From Myxococcales bacterium (GTDB lineage Bacteria > Myxococcota_A > Polyangia > Polyangiales > Polyangiaceae): a stretch of DNA of 64,000 nucleotides. Below, in pieces: positions 1 through 8,409 of the stretch (positions within the stretch are counted from its first letter, which is position 1; the number at the start of each line of letters is the position of its first letter). The stretch is from the NCBI GenBank assembly GCA_025359105.1, contig JANYHK010000068.1:24112-88111 (forward strand), written 5' to 3'. A model generated the notes under the pieces. That model ran no database searches. It was not told the DNA's origin and saw only the letters and a program-made list of their open reading frames with translations. The translations under genes were made by a program, and so were the position numbers.

Positions 1-1
1 C

Positions 2-271
2 CTGGACTGCGTCAGCTGCCACGTGACGGGCTACGACATGCCCGGCGGCAGCACGGTCACGCACGTCGACCGCCTCAAGGATGTGCAGTGCGAGCAGTGC
101 CACGGTCCCGGCTCGCGGCACGCGATGTCACCGGACAAGGTGAAGATCCCGGTGCCGAAGCCGAAGCCGGACATGTGCTTGTCCTGCCACCACTCGCCGC
201 ACGTCGAGGGCTTCGATCCGAAGGTGAAGATGGAGGAGATCCTCGGGCCGGGGCACGGGAAGAAGAAGTAG
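2..271 (+). CDS. Multihaem cytochrome c, C-terminal fragment (5' end outside window)
   Basis: Only the last 89 codons are present; the reading frame is open to the window edge. Three CXXCH haem-attachment motifs are visible (CVSCH, CEQCH, CLSCH), each with spacing typical of periplasmic multihaem cytochromes of the c554/decahaem type. The tail ends in a Lys run just before TAG. Such proteins pass electrons in the periplasm or outer membrane; the partner and the total number of haems cannot be told from this fragment. The next gene is convergent and starts its 3' end 12 bases downstream. Confidence 0.8.
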   Translation: MDCVSCHVTGYDMPGGSTVTHVDRLKDVQCEQCHGPGSRHAMSPDKVKIPVPKPKPDMCLSCHHSPHVEGFDPKVKMEEILGPGHGKKK

Positions 272-283
272 CCGCGGCGGCCC

Positions 284-1240
284 TCAGAACGCGTTCGACA
301 CGATCCACGATGGCGCGCCAAGCAGCGTCCCCGCGTGCGCGCCGGTGTCGTCCGCGGTCGTTCCTCCGGCGCCCTCGTCGAAGCGCCAGTAACCGACGAG
401 GTTCGCCCGCTGCGGGTGCGAGGGCGCGATCGTGGTGCTCGAATCGGCGGCGATCTGCGCGGCGGTGCGCGCGACGTTCCACACGCGCACCTCGTCGAGC
501 GCGCCGGAGAAGAAGCTCGCCGGGCTCGTGCCGTCGGACGCCGTGCGCGCTGCGATGCGCAGCGCCTGCGTGCCGCCGTGCGTGAACGCTTGGTTCGCGG
601 TCAGCGTGGCAACCTGCCCGCCGCCGACCACGAGCGCAAAGGCCGCGCCGCTCTTGGTCACGGCGATGTGCGTCCACAGCCCGGCGGTGACCGCCTGGGG
701 AGAGGTGAGCTGGTAGGCGGACGTGTACAGCCCGTGATCGTTGCCGGTCGCGTCGCTCATCATGAAAAAAACGTGCCCGTTGGGCAGCAAGCCAAAGCGA
801 AACTGGCTCGCTCCCTGACCCGAGCGATCCTTGCCGACGAGGAGCTGCTCGGCGGGGAACGCGGCCGGGCGGGCCCACGCTTCCACGGTGAAGTCCGTCG
901 GAATCGCGAGCGCGCCGACGTCGACGTACTGGCTCGTCCCGTTGAAGAGGAGCGCGTTCGTTGCGTGCACGACGCCGGTGTCGGGCGCGCCGCTGTCGGC
1001 GTCGGCGCGGGAGTCGGTCGCGGCATCGGAGCCAGGCCCGGAGTCGGAGCGCGCGTCGAAACCGGCGTCGGAGCCGGAGCCGGAGTCGGAACCGGAGTCG
1101 GAGTCGGAACCGGAGTCGGCGGGTGCGGTGGAGTCGGTGCCGGCGTCGGAGATGGCGTCCCCGGTCAGCGCGCCGTCGACGGTGAGGCCGCACGCCGCCA
1201 CGGCGAGGCACGAGGAGGCCATGGCGAGCCGGCGACGCAT
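284..1240 (-). CDS. LamG/concanavalin-like domain lipoprotein
   Basis: Predicted 318-residue exported lipoprotein. The N-terminus has basic residues, a short hydrophobic stretch and a lipobox ending in Cys17 (VAAC). Residues about 30-90 are a disordered Asp/Ser/Gly linker built from a hexanucleotide repeat. Residues about 95-315 form a LamG-like beta-sandwich: it opens with ALLFNGTSQYVDVG, continues with FTVEAWARP and a central VWNVARTAAQI, and ends with YWRFDEGAG, all hallmarks of the Laminin_G_3 family of carbohydrate- or protein-binding domains. No catalytic residues are expected. It probably binds a surface glycan or protein. The ATG at 1240 is chosen because it leaves a complete signal peptide. 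Confidence 0.82.
   Translation of the reverse strand: MRRRLAMASSCLAVAACGLTVDGALTGDAISDAGTDSTAPADSGSDSDSGSDSGSGSDAGFDARSDSGPGSDAATDSRADADSGAPDTGVVHATNALLFNGTSQYVDVGALAIPTDFTVEAWARPAAFPAEQLLVGKDRSGQGASQFRFGLLPNGHVFFMMSDATGNDHGLYTSAYQLTSPQAVTAGLWTHIAVTKSGAAFALVVGGGQVATLTANQAFTHGGTQALRIAARTASDGTSPASFFSGALDEVRVWNVARTAAQIAADSSTTIAPSHPQRANLVGYWRFDEGAGGTTADDTGAHAGTLLGAPSWIVSNAF
1062..1120. repeat. Imperfect hexanucleotide repeat (GGAGTC/GGAGCC)
   Basis: A period-6 tract lies inside the LamG lipoprotein gene and encodes the Asp-Ser/Gly-Ser linker on the minus strand. The units vary at positions 4 and 5. Similar tracts occur in five other genes of the window. Confidence 0.75.
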
Positions 1241-1283
1241 TCACTCAGCGTAACGCGATCGGCGGCCACGCGCCTGCGACGGC

Positions 1284-1694
1284 TCATTTCGTGACGCGCC
1301 GCGCCTCGGCGAGGAGATCCACCAGCGCGCGGAGGGCGTCGATCAGCGTGAGCACGCCGACCACCTTACCTTCCTCGACGACCACGACGGAGCTCTCCTT
1401 CTGCTCCAGAAAGTGCGTGACGACCTGGTACAGATCGGTGTCGGGTGTGACGACGTAGGGCTTGCGTGTCATCACCTCGCTGATGGGCATCCGGTCGGGC
1501 TCGAGGCCGGCCAGCGCGGCGAGGAAACTGAGCTCCGGCAAGGCGACGATGCCGACGAGCGTCTCGCCGTCGACGACCGGCAGGTGGCGGATCTTGTGCT
1601 CCTGCATCAGCTTCTCGGCCGTCTTGAGCGGGAGATGGCGGTCGATCGTCAGCGGGGTCATCGTCATGTAGCGGCGGACGTGGAGATTTTGCAT
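1284..1694 (-). CDS. Tandem CBS-domain protein
   Basis: A 136-residue cytosolic protein made of two CBS domains (about residues 8-62 and 75-130). Both carry the usual pattern: MTMTPLTIDRHLPLKTAEKLM with IRHLPVVDGETLVGIV, then MTRKPYVVTPDTDLYQV with SSVVVVEEGKVVGVLTLID. Stand-alone CBS pairs bind adenine nucleotides and act as energy or nucleotide sensors on a partner protein; the partner is not evident here. A longer frame reaches 1736, but the ATG at 1694 is preceded by GAGGAG at ideal spacing, so it is preferred. Confidence 0.85.
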   Translation of the reverse strand: MQNLHVRRYMTMTPLTIDRHLPLKTAEKLMQEHKIRHLPVVDGETLVGIVALPELSFLAALAGLEPDRMPISEVMTRKPYVVTPDTDLYQVVTHFLEQKESSVVVVEEGKVVGVLTLIDALRALVDLLAEARRVTK

Positions 1695-1848
1695 GGGGCT
1701 CCTCACGCCTACGGAGAGCAAGCGGGACGCCAGCACGAAGCGCGCGAAATGACTCGCCCGAAGCGCACTGCAACGCGCGCAACCTGCGCTTCGCGCAACG
1801 GGTGCACCAAGGGCCGCGGACTCGCGTCCTTACCGTGGTTCGTCGACG

Positions 1849-2604
1849 TCAGGAGAGGAACCACGGACTCGGGACTCCAGCGAGGACCTCGCCGGCCTTG
1901 CCGAGCCGGCACTCGTCGAAGTCGCTCGCGTTGTCGGGGCGCTCGGGGCCGACGTAGATCGTTCGCGCGCCCGCTGCGCGCGCGGCACGGACGAAGCCGG
2001 CTGCCGGGTAGACCGCGCCGGAGCTGCCGACCGTCATGAACACCGCGCTCGCGGCGAGCGCCTAGCCGATCGTCGCGAGGTCGAACGGCACCTCGCCGAA
2101 CCACACGATGTGCGGGCGGATCCGCGCGCCGCATCGGCACCGAGGGATGGCACCCTCGCCGCGGTACTCGCCGGCATCCACGAACGGAGTCGTCTCGCAC
2201 GCGTCGTCCTCGCACCGGCTCTTGAAGAGCTCACCGTGCATGTGCACGGCACGCTTCGAGCCCGCGCGCTCGTGCAGGGGGTCGACGTTCTGCGTGCACA
2301 AGAAGAGGCGTTCGCCGAGCGCCCGTTCGAGCGTGGCGAGCGCCTGGTGTGCCGGGTTGGGCGCGCATGTCTTGGCCTGCGCGCGGCGGTCCGAATAAAA
2401 GCGCCAGACCGTCGCCGCGTCCCTCCGCCAGCCTTCGGGCGACGCGACGTCCTCGACCCGGAACTGCTCCCAGAGACCGTTCGAATCGCGGAACGTTTGG
2501 ATGCCGCTCTCGGCGCTGATCCCCGCTCCGGTGAGCACGAAGAGGCGCTGGCCCGGCCCGATCTCGAGGGGCTCGAATTCTGTGTAAGATGCAACCTTGG
2601 TCAT
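1849..2604 (-). pseudogene. Class III sirtuin (CobB-type deacylase) gene interrupted by an in-frame TAG
   Basis: The frame encodes a SIR2 NAD-dependent protein deacylase: TGAGISAESGI (about residues 25-35), TQNVD (104-108), catalytic His in MHGE (about 123), zinc cysteines C131, C136, C156, C158, and the Tyr-x-x-Arg pair (Y70, R73) that marks desuccinylase/deacetylase class III enzymes. After residue 180 (PFDLATIG) a TAG codon at 2064-2062 stops the frame. The same frame then resumes with ALAASAVFMTVGSSGAVYPAAGF and runs to a TGA at 1849, exactly as the rest of the Rossmann fold should. Changing TAG to GAG (Glu) would restore a 251-residue enzyme. It may be a true nonsense mutation or a base-call error. 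The start ATG at 2604 is 96 bases from the divergent pseudokinase. Confidence 0.82.
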
Positions 2605-2700
2605 CGTCTTCGTGGCATTCTGACCACTCGTCGTCGGCGCTGGGACGAAAATGTGGAGCCAAGGGGAGGAAACGTCCGCCAAGGGCGTACACGCAACCAA

Positions 2701-3744
2701 ATGTCAGGTGGTTTTGCAGCGCGGACGTGGTTGGGGACCAGCCTCGGCGGCCGCTACTCCCTCGAGGAGCTCGTCGAAGAGACCGCGACGACCACGACGT
2801 TCCACGCTGTGGACAAGCGCGTCGGGCGGCAGGTGGCCGTGCGCGTGCTCCGACAGGGCCTCGGGCCCGCTTCCGCAGCGGGCCGCCGCCTCGAGCGCGA
2901 GGCGCGCATGTCGGCCACGATCGGCCACCCCAACGTCCGCGAGGCGTCGGACATGGGCGCCCTCGAGGACGGCACCCCGTACGTCGTCACCGAGCTGCTC
3001 GCCGGCGAGACGCTCGACGAGAGCATCCGCGTCCAGGGGGCCCACCCCATCGGCGCTGCCCTCGATCTGACGCTGCAGATCCTGTCCGGGCTCTCCGCCG
3101 CGCACGCGCGCGGCCTCGTGCATGGCGCGCTGAGCCCCGAGCACGTGTTCCTCGTTCGTCGGCTCGGCTGCGCGCCGCTCGTGAAGCTCTGCGCCTTCGG
3201 CGAGGATCTGACCGCGCCTGTGCCCGATCGCGCGGGCCCCGGCGCGCACTACCTCGCGCCCGAGCAGATCCGCGGAGGCAACCGCCCCACCGACGCGCGC
3301 TCCGACGTGTACGCCGCGGGCGTCATCGCGTACGAGCTGCTCACCGGCATGCGGCCCTTCACCGCGCCCGACGCCGCCGCGCTCTTCGAGGAGATCCTGG
3401 GCGCTCCGCTCCGCGACGCCCGAGCGCTGCGGCCCGATCTCGCCCCGACGGTCTCGACCCTCGTCTACCGCGCCATGAAGCGCGATCCGCGCGAGCGCTT
3501 CCAGACCGCCGAGGAAATGCAGCGCGCCATCCGCGCCGCCCAGGCTCAGGCCGACAGCGACGGCGCGTACTCGCTGCGCACGGTTCTCACGACCGGCGAG
3601 CACGATGCGATCTCGCCCTCGCGCCTCCGCGCGTCCCAGAAGACCGTCGAGAGCTGGGACGACGTGACCGACGTAGCCGGCACCGAGCACGCGCCGCTCT
3701 CGAGCGCGGGCGAGCAGACGGTCACGATCGTAAGGCCGCGCTGA
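2701..3744 (+). CDS. Ser/Thr kinase-like protein, predicted pseudokinase
   Basis: A 347-residue protein with a Hanks-type kinase fold at about residues 17-275 but without the catalytic residues. The glycine loop is missing (VEETATTTTFHAV). The ATP-anchoring Lys is Arg48 (VAVRVL). The HRD motif reads HGA (141-143), removing the catalytic Asp. The following Lys and Asn are Ser145 and His148, and the DFG metal-binding motif is AFG (165-167). Structural motifs remain: YLAPEQI, SDVYAAGVIAYELLTG and a late Arg. The 70-residue tail is polar with no membrane helix. It probably acts as a scaffold or allosteric regulator. Its 3' end overlaps the convergent MATE gene by 23 bases. Confidence 0.85.
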   Translation: MSGGFAARTWLGTSLGGRYSLEELVEETATTTTFHAVDKRVGRQVAVRVLRQGLGPASAAGRRLEREARMSATIGHPNVREASDMGALEDGTPYVVTELLAGETLDESIRVQGAHPIGAALDLTLQILSGLSAAHARGLVHGALSPEHVFLVRRLGCAPLVKLCAFGEDLTAPVPDRAGPGAHYLAPEQIRGGNRPTDARSDVYAAGVIAYELLTGMRPFTAPDAAALFEEILGAPLRDARALRPDLAPTVSTLVYRAMKRDPRERFQTAEEMQRAIRAAQAQADSDGAYSLRTVLTTGEHDAISPSRLRASQKTVESWDDVTDVAGTEHAPLSSAGEQTVTIVRPR

Positions 3745-5164
3745 CCCGGCGAAGCCACCGCTTGCGTCCGTACACGATCGCGTAGACGACCGCGCTGATG
3801 ATGTTCGTCGCGGCGACGCAGCGGAAGAGCACCTCGACCGGGGCGTGGAAGACCGCGACCGCGGCGATCGACAGCGGAAACTGCAGCCCCAGGATCACAG
3901 CCGCGTCGATGGCGAACGTCGTCCGCGTCGCGCCGGCGCCGGCCATCGCGTTGCCGAGGACGACGCCGATGCCGAGGCCGACGTAGCTCGGGGCGACGAT
4001 CTGCAGGTAGACGAGGGCGATGTGGACGGGCCCCGACTCGTCGTCGAACACGCGCAGGATCGCCTCGCCGCTCGCGAACACCAGGCCCACGATGAGAAGG
4101 CTCGTCACGACGTCGTAGGCTGCGGTGATCCAGCCGCTCCTCACCGCGCGCGCCGGCTTGCCCGCCCCCAGGTTCTGCCCGACGAACGTCTGCGCGGCGC
4201 TCCCCCAGCCCATCGCGACGAAGAGCGCCATCGTGTCGAGGCGGAACACGAGCCCCATCGCGGTCGTGGCCGTCTGATCCCCCTCGGTCGTGAACGCGCG
4301 CGCGACGATCGAGTTGACGAGGAGCATCGCGACGATGCGGAGCACGAACTGCGCGCTGGTCGGCCACGCCAGCGCCAGGAGGCGCCGGATCTCCCCGCCG
4401 TCGAAGCCTCGCTCGCCGCGCGCCGGCCACACGATGCCGTGCCTGCGCGCGAGCACCACCACCGTGGGCACGAGGACGAGGGCGCGCGCGAGGATCGTCG
4501 CCCACGCCGCGCCGAGCATCCCCATGCGCGGAAGCCCGAGCGCGCGTGCTACGGGCGCGCCCCAGGACAGCATCGCCGGCGCGGGGCCGGGGCCGTAGAT
4601 GAGGATGATCGCGAGCGCGACGTTGAGCACGTTGCCGCCGACGAGGAGCGACACCGGGGTCTTGCTCGAGCCGAGCGCGCGCTGGATCGTCGTGAGCTGC
4701 AAGAGGAAGAAGATCGTGAAGCTCCCGCCCACCATGACGCGCAGGTACCGCTCGGCGACGATAGCGACCTCGCCCTTCGCCCCGACGACGTCGCGCACGA
4801 TCGGCCCTGCCAGACCGACGCCGAGGACGCCGAACACGATCGAGAGGACGAGGACGACGAGGATGGACTGCCACGCCGTGCGCTGGATGCCGACGGCGTC
4901 GCCCGCCCCCTTGTGCTGCGCGAGCAGCGCCGCCGCCGCCGTCGACACGCCGTAGCTGAGGATCGTGCCGAGCGCCGCGATCTGGTCGCAGATGCCGAGC
5001 GCCCCGATCGCAGGTCCGACCTCGGCAGGCGGGAGCTGAGCGACGAGGTACGCGTCGACCAGGTTGAACGTCGTCTGCAGCGCCATGCCCACGGCGAGCG
5101 GCGCCCCGAAACGGGCGACCTCGCGCGCGAGCGGCCCCTCCAGGATGCGGCGCGATTGGGGCAT
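3722..5164 (-). CDS. MATE-family multidrug/cation antiporter
   Basis: A 480-residue inner-membrane protein with about twelve hydrophobic helices in two related halves, the layout and length of MATE efflux proteins. Family-typical segments include GAPLAVGMALQTTFNLVDAYLVAQLP at the N-terminus, TTIQRALGSSKTP, MGMLGAAWATILAR and GNAMAGAGATRTTF. MATE proteins export organic cations or drugs in exchange for protons or sodium; the substrate is unknown. The frame is open far upstream, but ATG 5164 starts the first conserved segment. It is divergent from the DUF362 gene. Confidence 0.88.
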   Translation of the reverse strand: MPQSRRILEGPLAREVARFGAPLAVGMALQTTFNLVDAYLVAQLPPAEVGPAIGALGICDQIAALGTILSYGVSTAAAALLAQHKGAGDAVGIQRTAWQSILVVLVLSIVFGVLGVGLAGPIVRDVVGAKGEVAIVAERYLRVMVGGSFTIFFLLQLTTIQRALGSSKTPVSLLVGGNVLNVALAIILIYGPGPAPAMLSWGAPVARALGLPRMGMLGAAWATILARALVLVPTVVVLARRHGIVWPARGERGFDGGEIRRLLALAWPTSAQFVLRIVAMLLVNSIVARAFTTEGDQTATTAMGLVFRLDTMALFVAMGWGSAAQTFVGQNLGAGKPARAVRSGWITAAYDVVTSLLIVGLVFASGEAILRVFDDESGPVHIALVYLQIVAPSYVGLGIGVVLGNAMAGAGATRTTFAIDAAVILGLQFPLSIAAVAVFHAPVEVLFRCVAATNIISAVVYAIVYGRKRWLRRVSAALRS

Positions 5165-5278
5165 GCAGGCTTGATCTACGGGACTCCGAGGCCTAAATGT
5201 CCAATGGTCACGGCGACCGGTCGTAAATAGTGAGTGTCCTAGTTGCCGCCGGGGGGCCCCCGGGGGTAAAAATCCCTT

Positions 5279-6283
5279 GTGACTTCGCCGACCGAGAAGC
5301 CTTCGCGTCGCGAGATGCTGACCCGCGTAGGGGCGGCTGCCGGCGTCCTCGCGGGCAGCGGCATGCTCGGGCGCGCCGTATGGGACAAGGGCGGCTTCGG
5401 CGCGTCCGAGTCGACGGCGCCGCGCCAGGTGCGCGACTACCGCGTCAAGGGCGCGACGAAGGACGTGGCGGAGATCGCCGTCGCGCGCGGAAAAGCCAAG
5501 GACGGTGAGCCTGCGCTGACCGCCGAGGTGCTCGTGAGGCGCGCGGTCGACGCGATGGGCGGCATGGGACGGTTCGTCAGCCGCGGCGACGTCGTCGTCG
5601 TCAAGCCGAACATCGGCTGGGATCGCATGCCGATCCACGCGGCGAACACGAACCCCGACGTCGTAGGCGCTGTCATCCAGCTCGCGTTCGAAGCAGGCGC
5701 CAAGAAGGTCGTGGTGGCCGATGGCTCCTGCAACGATCCGAACCGCTGCTTCCAGCGCTCCGGCATCTGGCGCAAGGCCTACTCCCTCGGCGCCGAGGTC
5801 GTCCTGCCCGCCGAGCACCGCTTCCGCACGACGCGCATGAGGGGCGAGATCCTCGACGAGTGGCCGATCTTCACCACGCTCGTCGATGCCGACAAGGTCA
5901 TCAACGTCCCTGTCGCCAAGCACCACAACCTGGCGAAGTACACGGCGGCGATGAAGAACTGGTACGGCGTCCTGGGCGGCCGCCGAAACCGGCTGCACCA
6001 GAACATCGACGTGTCGATCGCCGACCTCGCGAACTTCATGTGCCCGTCGCTCGTCGTCGTCGACGCGATGCGCGTGCTCGTGCGAAACGGCCCGCAAGGC
6101 GGCAATATCGACGACACGAAGGTGATGAGCACCATCATCGCCACGGCCGATCAGGTCGCCGCCGACGCCTACGGGTGCACGCTCATCGGCCAGCACCGCG
6201 ACAACCTTCCGTACTTGAAGATGGGGCACGAGCGAGGCCTCGGGACGATGTTCTGGGAGAACCTCCGCATGAAGGAGGTGTGA
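5279..6283 (+). CDS. DUF362 protein with Tat signal
   Basis: A 334-residue protein starting at GTG. A twin-arginine leader (SRREMLTRVGAAAGVLAGS, residues 9-27) predicts Tat export with a folded cofactor or partner. The body matches DUF362: VVVKPNIGWDRMP, a PDVVGAVIQLAFEAGAKKVVVADGS segment, VINVPVAKHHN and AMKNWYGVLGG. DUF362 proteins often stand beside or are fused to ferredoxin domains, and their reaction is unknown. Here the polyferredoxin gene starts four bases downstream, with its Shine-Dalgarno site inside this gene, so the two are co-translated. No Fe-S cysteine cluster is present in this protein itself. Confidence 0.85.
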   Translation: MTSPTEKPSRREMLTRVGAAAGVLAGSGMLGRAVWDKGGFGASESTAPRQVRDYRVKGATKDVAEIAVARGKAKDGEPALTAEVLVRRAVDAMGGMGRFVSRGDVVVVKPNIGWDRMPIHAANTNPDVVGAVIQLAFEAGAKKVVVADGSCNDPNRCFQRSGIWRKAYSLGAEVVLPAEHRFRTTRMRGEILDEWPIFTTLVDADKVINVPVAKHHNLAKYTAAMKNWYGVLGGRRNRLHQNIDVSIADLANFMCPSLVVVDAMRVLVRNGPQGGNIDDTKVMSTIIATADQVAADAYGCTLIGQHRDNLPYLKMGHERGLGTMFWENLRMKEV

Positions 6284-6286
6284 GCG

Positions 6287-8362
6287 ATGGCCGCCCAGCC
6301 GAAGCCCCATGCCAGCGCGCTGCTCGATCGGGAGAAGATCGACAACGCCCCGGAAGAGCACGCGCACGTCGCGCCGATTCCGTGGCTGGGGGTGGTGGGG
6401 ATCGTGCCGGCTCTCGACGCGGCGAACGTGAACGCGCGCCCGCCGGCAACAGCGTCGTCGACCGCGCGGAAGACCACGACCACGACCGCGACCGCGACCG
6501 CGCCGACGACCACGCCGACGACCGCGACCGCGCCGACGACCGCGACCGTAAAGACGACCGCGACCGCCACAGCGTCGCCGCCCGTGACCCTCTCCCCCGC
6601 CAGGACGGGCATCCTCGCGGCCTTCCGTAAGCGCTTCCCGAAGAAGAAGCGGCCGGGGTCGGGGATTCCCGCGCGCACCGTCATCCAGAGCCTCGTCTGG
6701 GTGCGCCGTATCTCGCAGATCCTGTTCTTCGCCGTCTTCATGTACTTCCTCTTCCAGACGGGCTTCCGTGGCTCGTTCGCCGCGAAGGCGGACACGGCGG
6801 TGAGACTGCCGCTCCCGGTCGAGGCGTTCCTGCTCGCGGACCCGTTCGTCGCGGCGATGACGGTGCTCTCGACGCACACGATCTACCGCGGCCTCCTGTG
6901 GAGCGTGGGGCTGCTCGGCCTCACGCTCGTCTTCGGGCGCGTGTTCTGCGGCTGGATCTGCCCGTTCGGGACGCTGCACCACTTCTTCGGCTGGATTCTT
7001 CCGTCGACGAAGGGGCGCGGTGGGCACCGCGTCGAGGCGAACAAGACCCACAGCTACCAGCGCGTGAAATACTACCTGATGTACGCGTTCCTCCTGGCCG
7101 GTGTGGCCGGGAGCGCGGTCGGTGGGCTCTTCGATCCGATCTGCATCGCGGTGCGGTCGATCGGCCTCGGCGTCATCCCGGCTGCGCAGTACCTCACCGG
7201 CCGCGGCCTCGGCGCCATGCAGGACATCCACTCGCGTCCGCTCCAGAGCGCCGCCGATCACACGCAGGACTACCTCGCGCAGACGGTTTGGCAGAGTCAC
7301 CAGTTCTACTTCCACCAGACGTGGTTCATCGTCTTCCTGCTGGTCGCGGTGCTCTTCGCCAACCGCTTCATCCCGCGCTTCTGGTGCCGCGTCCTTTGCC
7401 CCCTCGGCGCATTCCTCGGGATCTTCTCGCGCTTCGCGATCTTCGGAATGGAGAAGGACCATTCGAAGTGCACCGACTGCAACCTGTGCCTCGTCAATTG
7501 CCAGGGCGCCGACTCCCCGCAAGGCGGCGTGAAGTGGCGGCAGGACGAGTGCCACATGTGCATGAACTGCGAGACCGCGTGCCCGGAGGACGTGATCAAG
7601 TTCAAGTTCCTCCCGAACCGGAAGAGCACCGTCGTCGTGCCCGACACGCAGCGACGCACGCTGCTGGCCACCGCCGCCGCCGGCGCCGCCTTCATCCCTG
7701 TGGCGCGCATCGCCGACTCGCTCGACGTCAACTACCACCCGAAGGTGATCCGCCCGCCGGGCGCCGTCGAAGAGCGCGCGTTCCTCGAGCGCTGCATCCG
7801 CTGCGCCGAGTGCATGAAGGTGTGCCCGAACAACGCGCTCCACCCGGCGTTCCTCGAGGCGGGGATCGAAGGGATCTGGACGCCGATCCTCATCGCCCGC
7901 ATCGGCTACTGCGAGAACTCGTGCGTCCTCTGCGGGCAGGTGTGCCCCACGGGGGCCATCCAGAAGATCACCGAGAAGGAGAAGCTGGGGCAGGGCGTGC
8001 CGCCGATCAAGATCGGCACCGCGTTCTACGACCACGGGCGCTGCCTGCCGTGGAGCATGCAGACGCCGTGCATCGTCTGCGAGGAGTTCTGCCCGACGTC
8101 ACCGAAGGCAATCTGGGTCGAGGAGGTCGACGCCGAGGTGCGCGACGACAAGCCCGGCCCCAACGGCGAGCAGCCGGCGATGAAGAAGGTGCACCTTCAG
8201 CGCCCGCACGTGGACCCCAACCTGTGCATCGGCTGCGGCGCCTGCGAGAAGGTGTGCCCGGTGCAGGATCAGCCGGCCGTCTACATCACGAGCGTCGGCG
8301 AGACGCGCAGCAAGACGAACGTGATCCTCCTCGAGAACACGAACTACAACCAGAAGAGCTGA
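6287..8362 (+). CDS. Membrane polyferredoxin, NapH-NapG-like fusion
   Basis: A 691-residue protein. Residues 1-115 are cytosolic with a Thr/Ala tract (about 60-95). Then come about four membrane helices with FCGWICPFG (about 219-227) and FWCRVLCPLGAF, the signature of NapH/NosR/CcoG iron-sulfur quinol-linked proteins, followed by two 4Fe-4S motifs (CTDCNLC..C and CHMCMNC..C). At about residue 455 a second Tat-like segment (RRTLLATAAAGAAF) leads into a NapG-like part: RPPGAVEERAFLERCIRCAECMKVC, CENSCVLCGQVC, CIVCEEFC and CIGCGACEKVC. This suggests five to six clusters carrying electrons between the quinone pool and a periplasmic acceptor. It is coupled to the DUF362 gene; no nitrate reductase genes are nearby. 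Confidence 0.85.
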   Translation: MAAQPKPHASALLDREKIDNAPEEHAHVAPIPWLGVVGIVPALDAANVNARPPATASSTARKTTTTTATATAPTTTPTTATAPTTATVKTTATATASPPVTLSPARTGILAAFRKRFPKKKRPGSGIPARTVIQSLVWVRRISQILFFAVFMYFLFQTGFRGSFAAKADTAVRLPLPVEAFLLADPFVAAMTVLSTHTIYRGLLWSVGLLGLTLVFGRVFCGWICPFGTLHHFFGWILPSTKGRGGHRVEANKTHSYQRVKYYLMYAFLLAGVAGSAVGGLFDPICIAVRSIGLGVIPAAQYLTGRGLGAMQDIHSRPLQSAADHTQDYLAQTVWQSHQFYFHQTWFIVFLLVAVLFANRFIPRFWCRVLCPLGAFLGIFSRFAIFGMEKDHSKCTDCNLCLVNCQGADSPQGGVKWRQDECHMCMNCETACPEDVIKFKFLPNRKSTVVVPDTQRRTLLATAAAGAAFIPVARIADSLDVNYHPKVIRPPGAVEERAFLERCIRCAECMKVCPNNALHPAFLEAGIEGIWTPILIARIGYCENSCVLCGQVCPTGAIQKITEKEKLGQGVPPIKIGTAFYDHGRCLPWSMQTPCIVCEEFCPTSPKAIWVEEVDAEVRDDKPGPNGEQPAMKKVHLQRPHVDPNLCIGCGACEKVCPVQDQPAVYITSVGETRSKTNVILLENTNYNQKS
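6475..6570. repeat. Hexanucleotide-like repeat (GACCGC/GACCAC)
   Basis: A low-complexity tract of ACGACC/GCGACC units inside the polyferredoxin gene encodes an uninterrupted Thr/Ala/Pro stretch in the cytosolic N-terminal region, before the first membrane helix. Confidence 0.75.
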
Positions 8363-8409
8363 GCGGTCCTCGCGCGCCCCCGGCGCGTTCGTGCTATCTG
8401 CGCGAGCGA

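Noticed and set aside
2062..2064. TAG in the sirtuin frame as a pyrrolysine codon
   Set aside because: No pyrrolysine genes or context are seen and the position corresponds to an ordinary helix residue; a nonsense mutation or read error is simpler.
5165..8035. Very long minus-strand frame extending the MATE gene upstream
   Set aside because: It runs antisense through the DUF362 and polyferredoxin genes with Arg/Glu/His-rich translation typical of antisense frames in GC-rich DNA; conserved MATE sequence begins at 5164.
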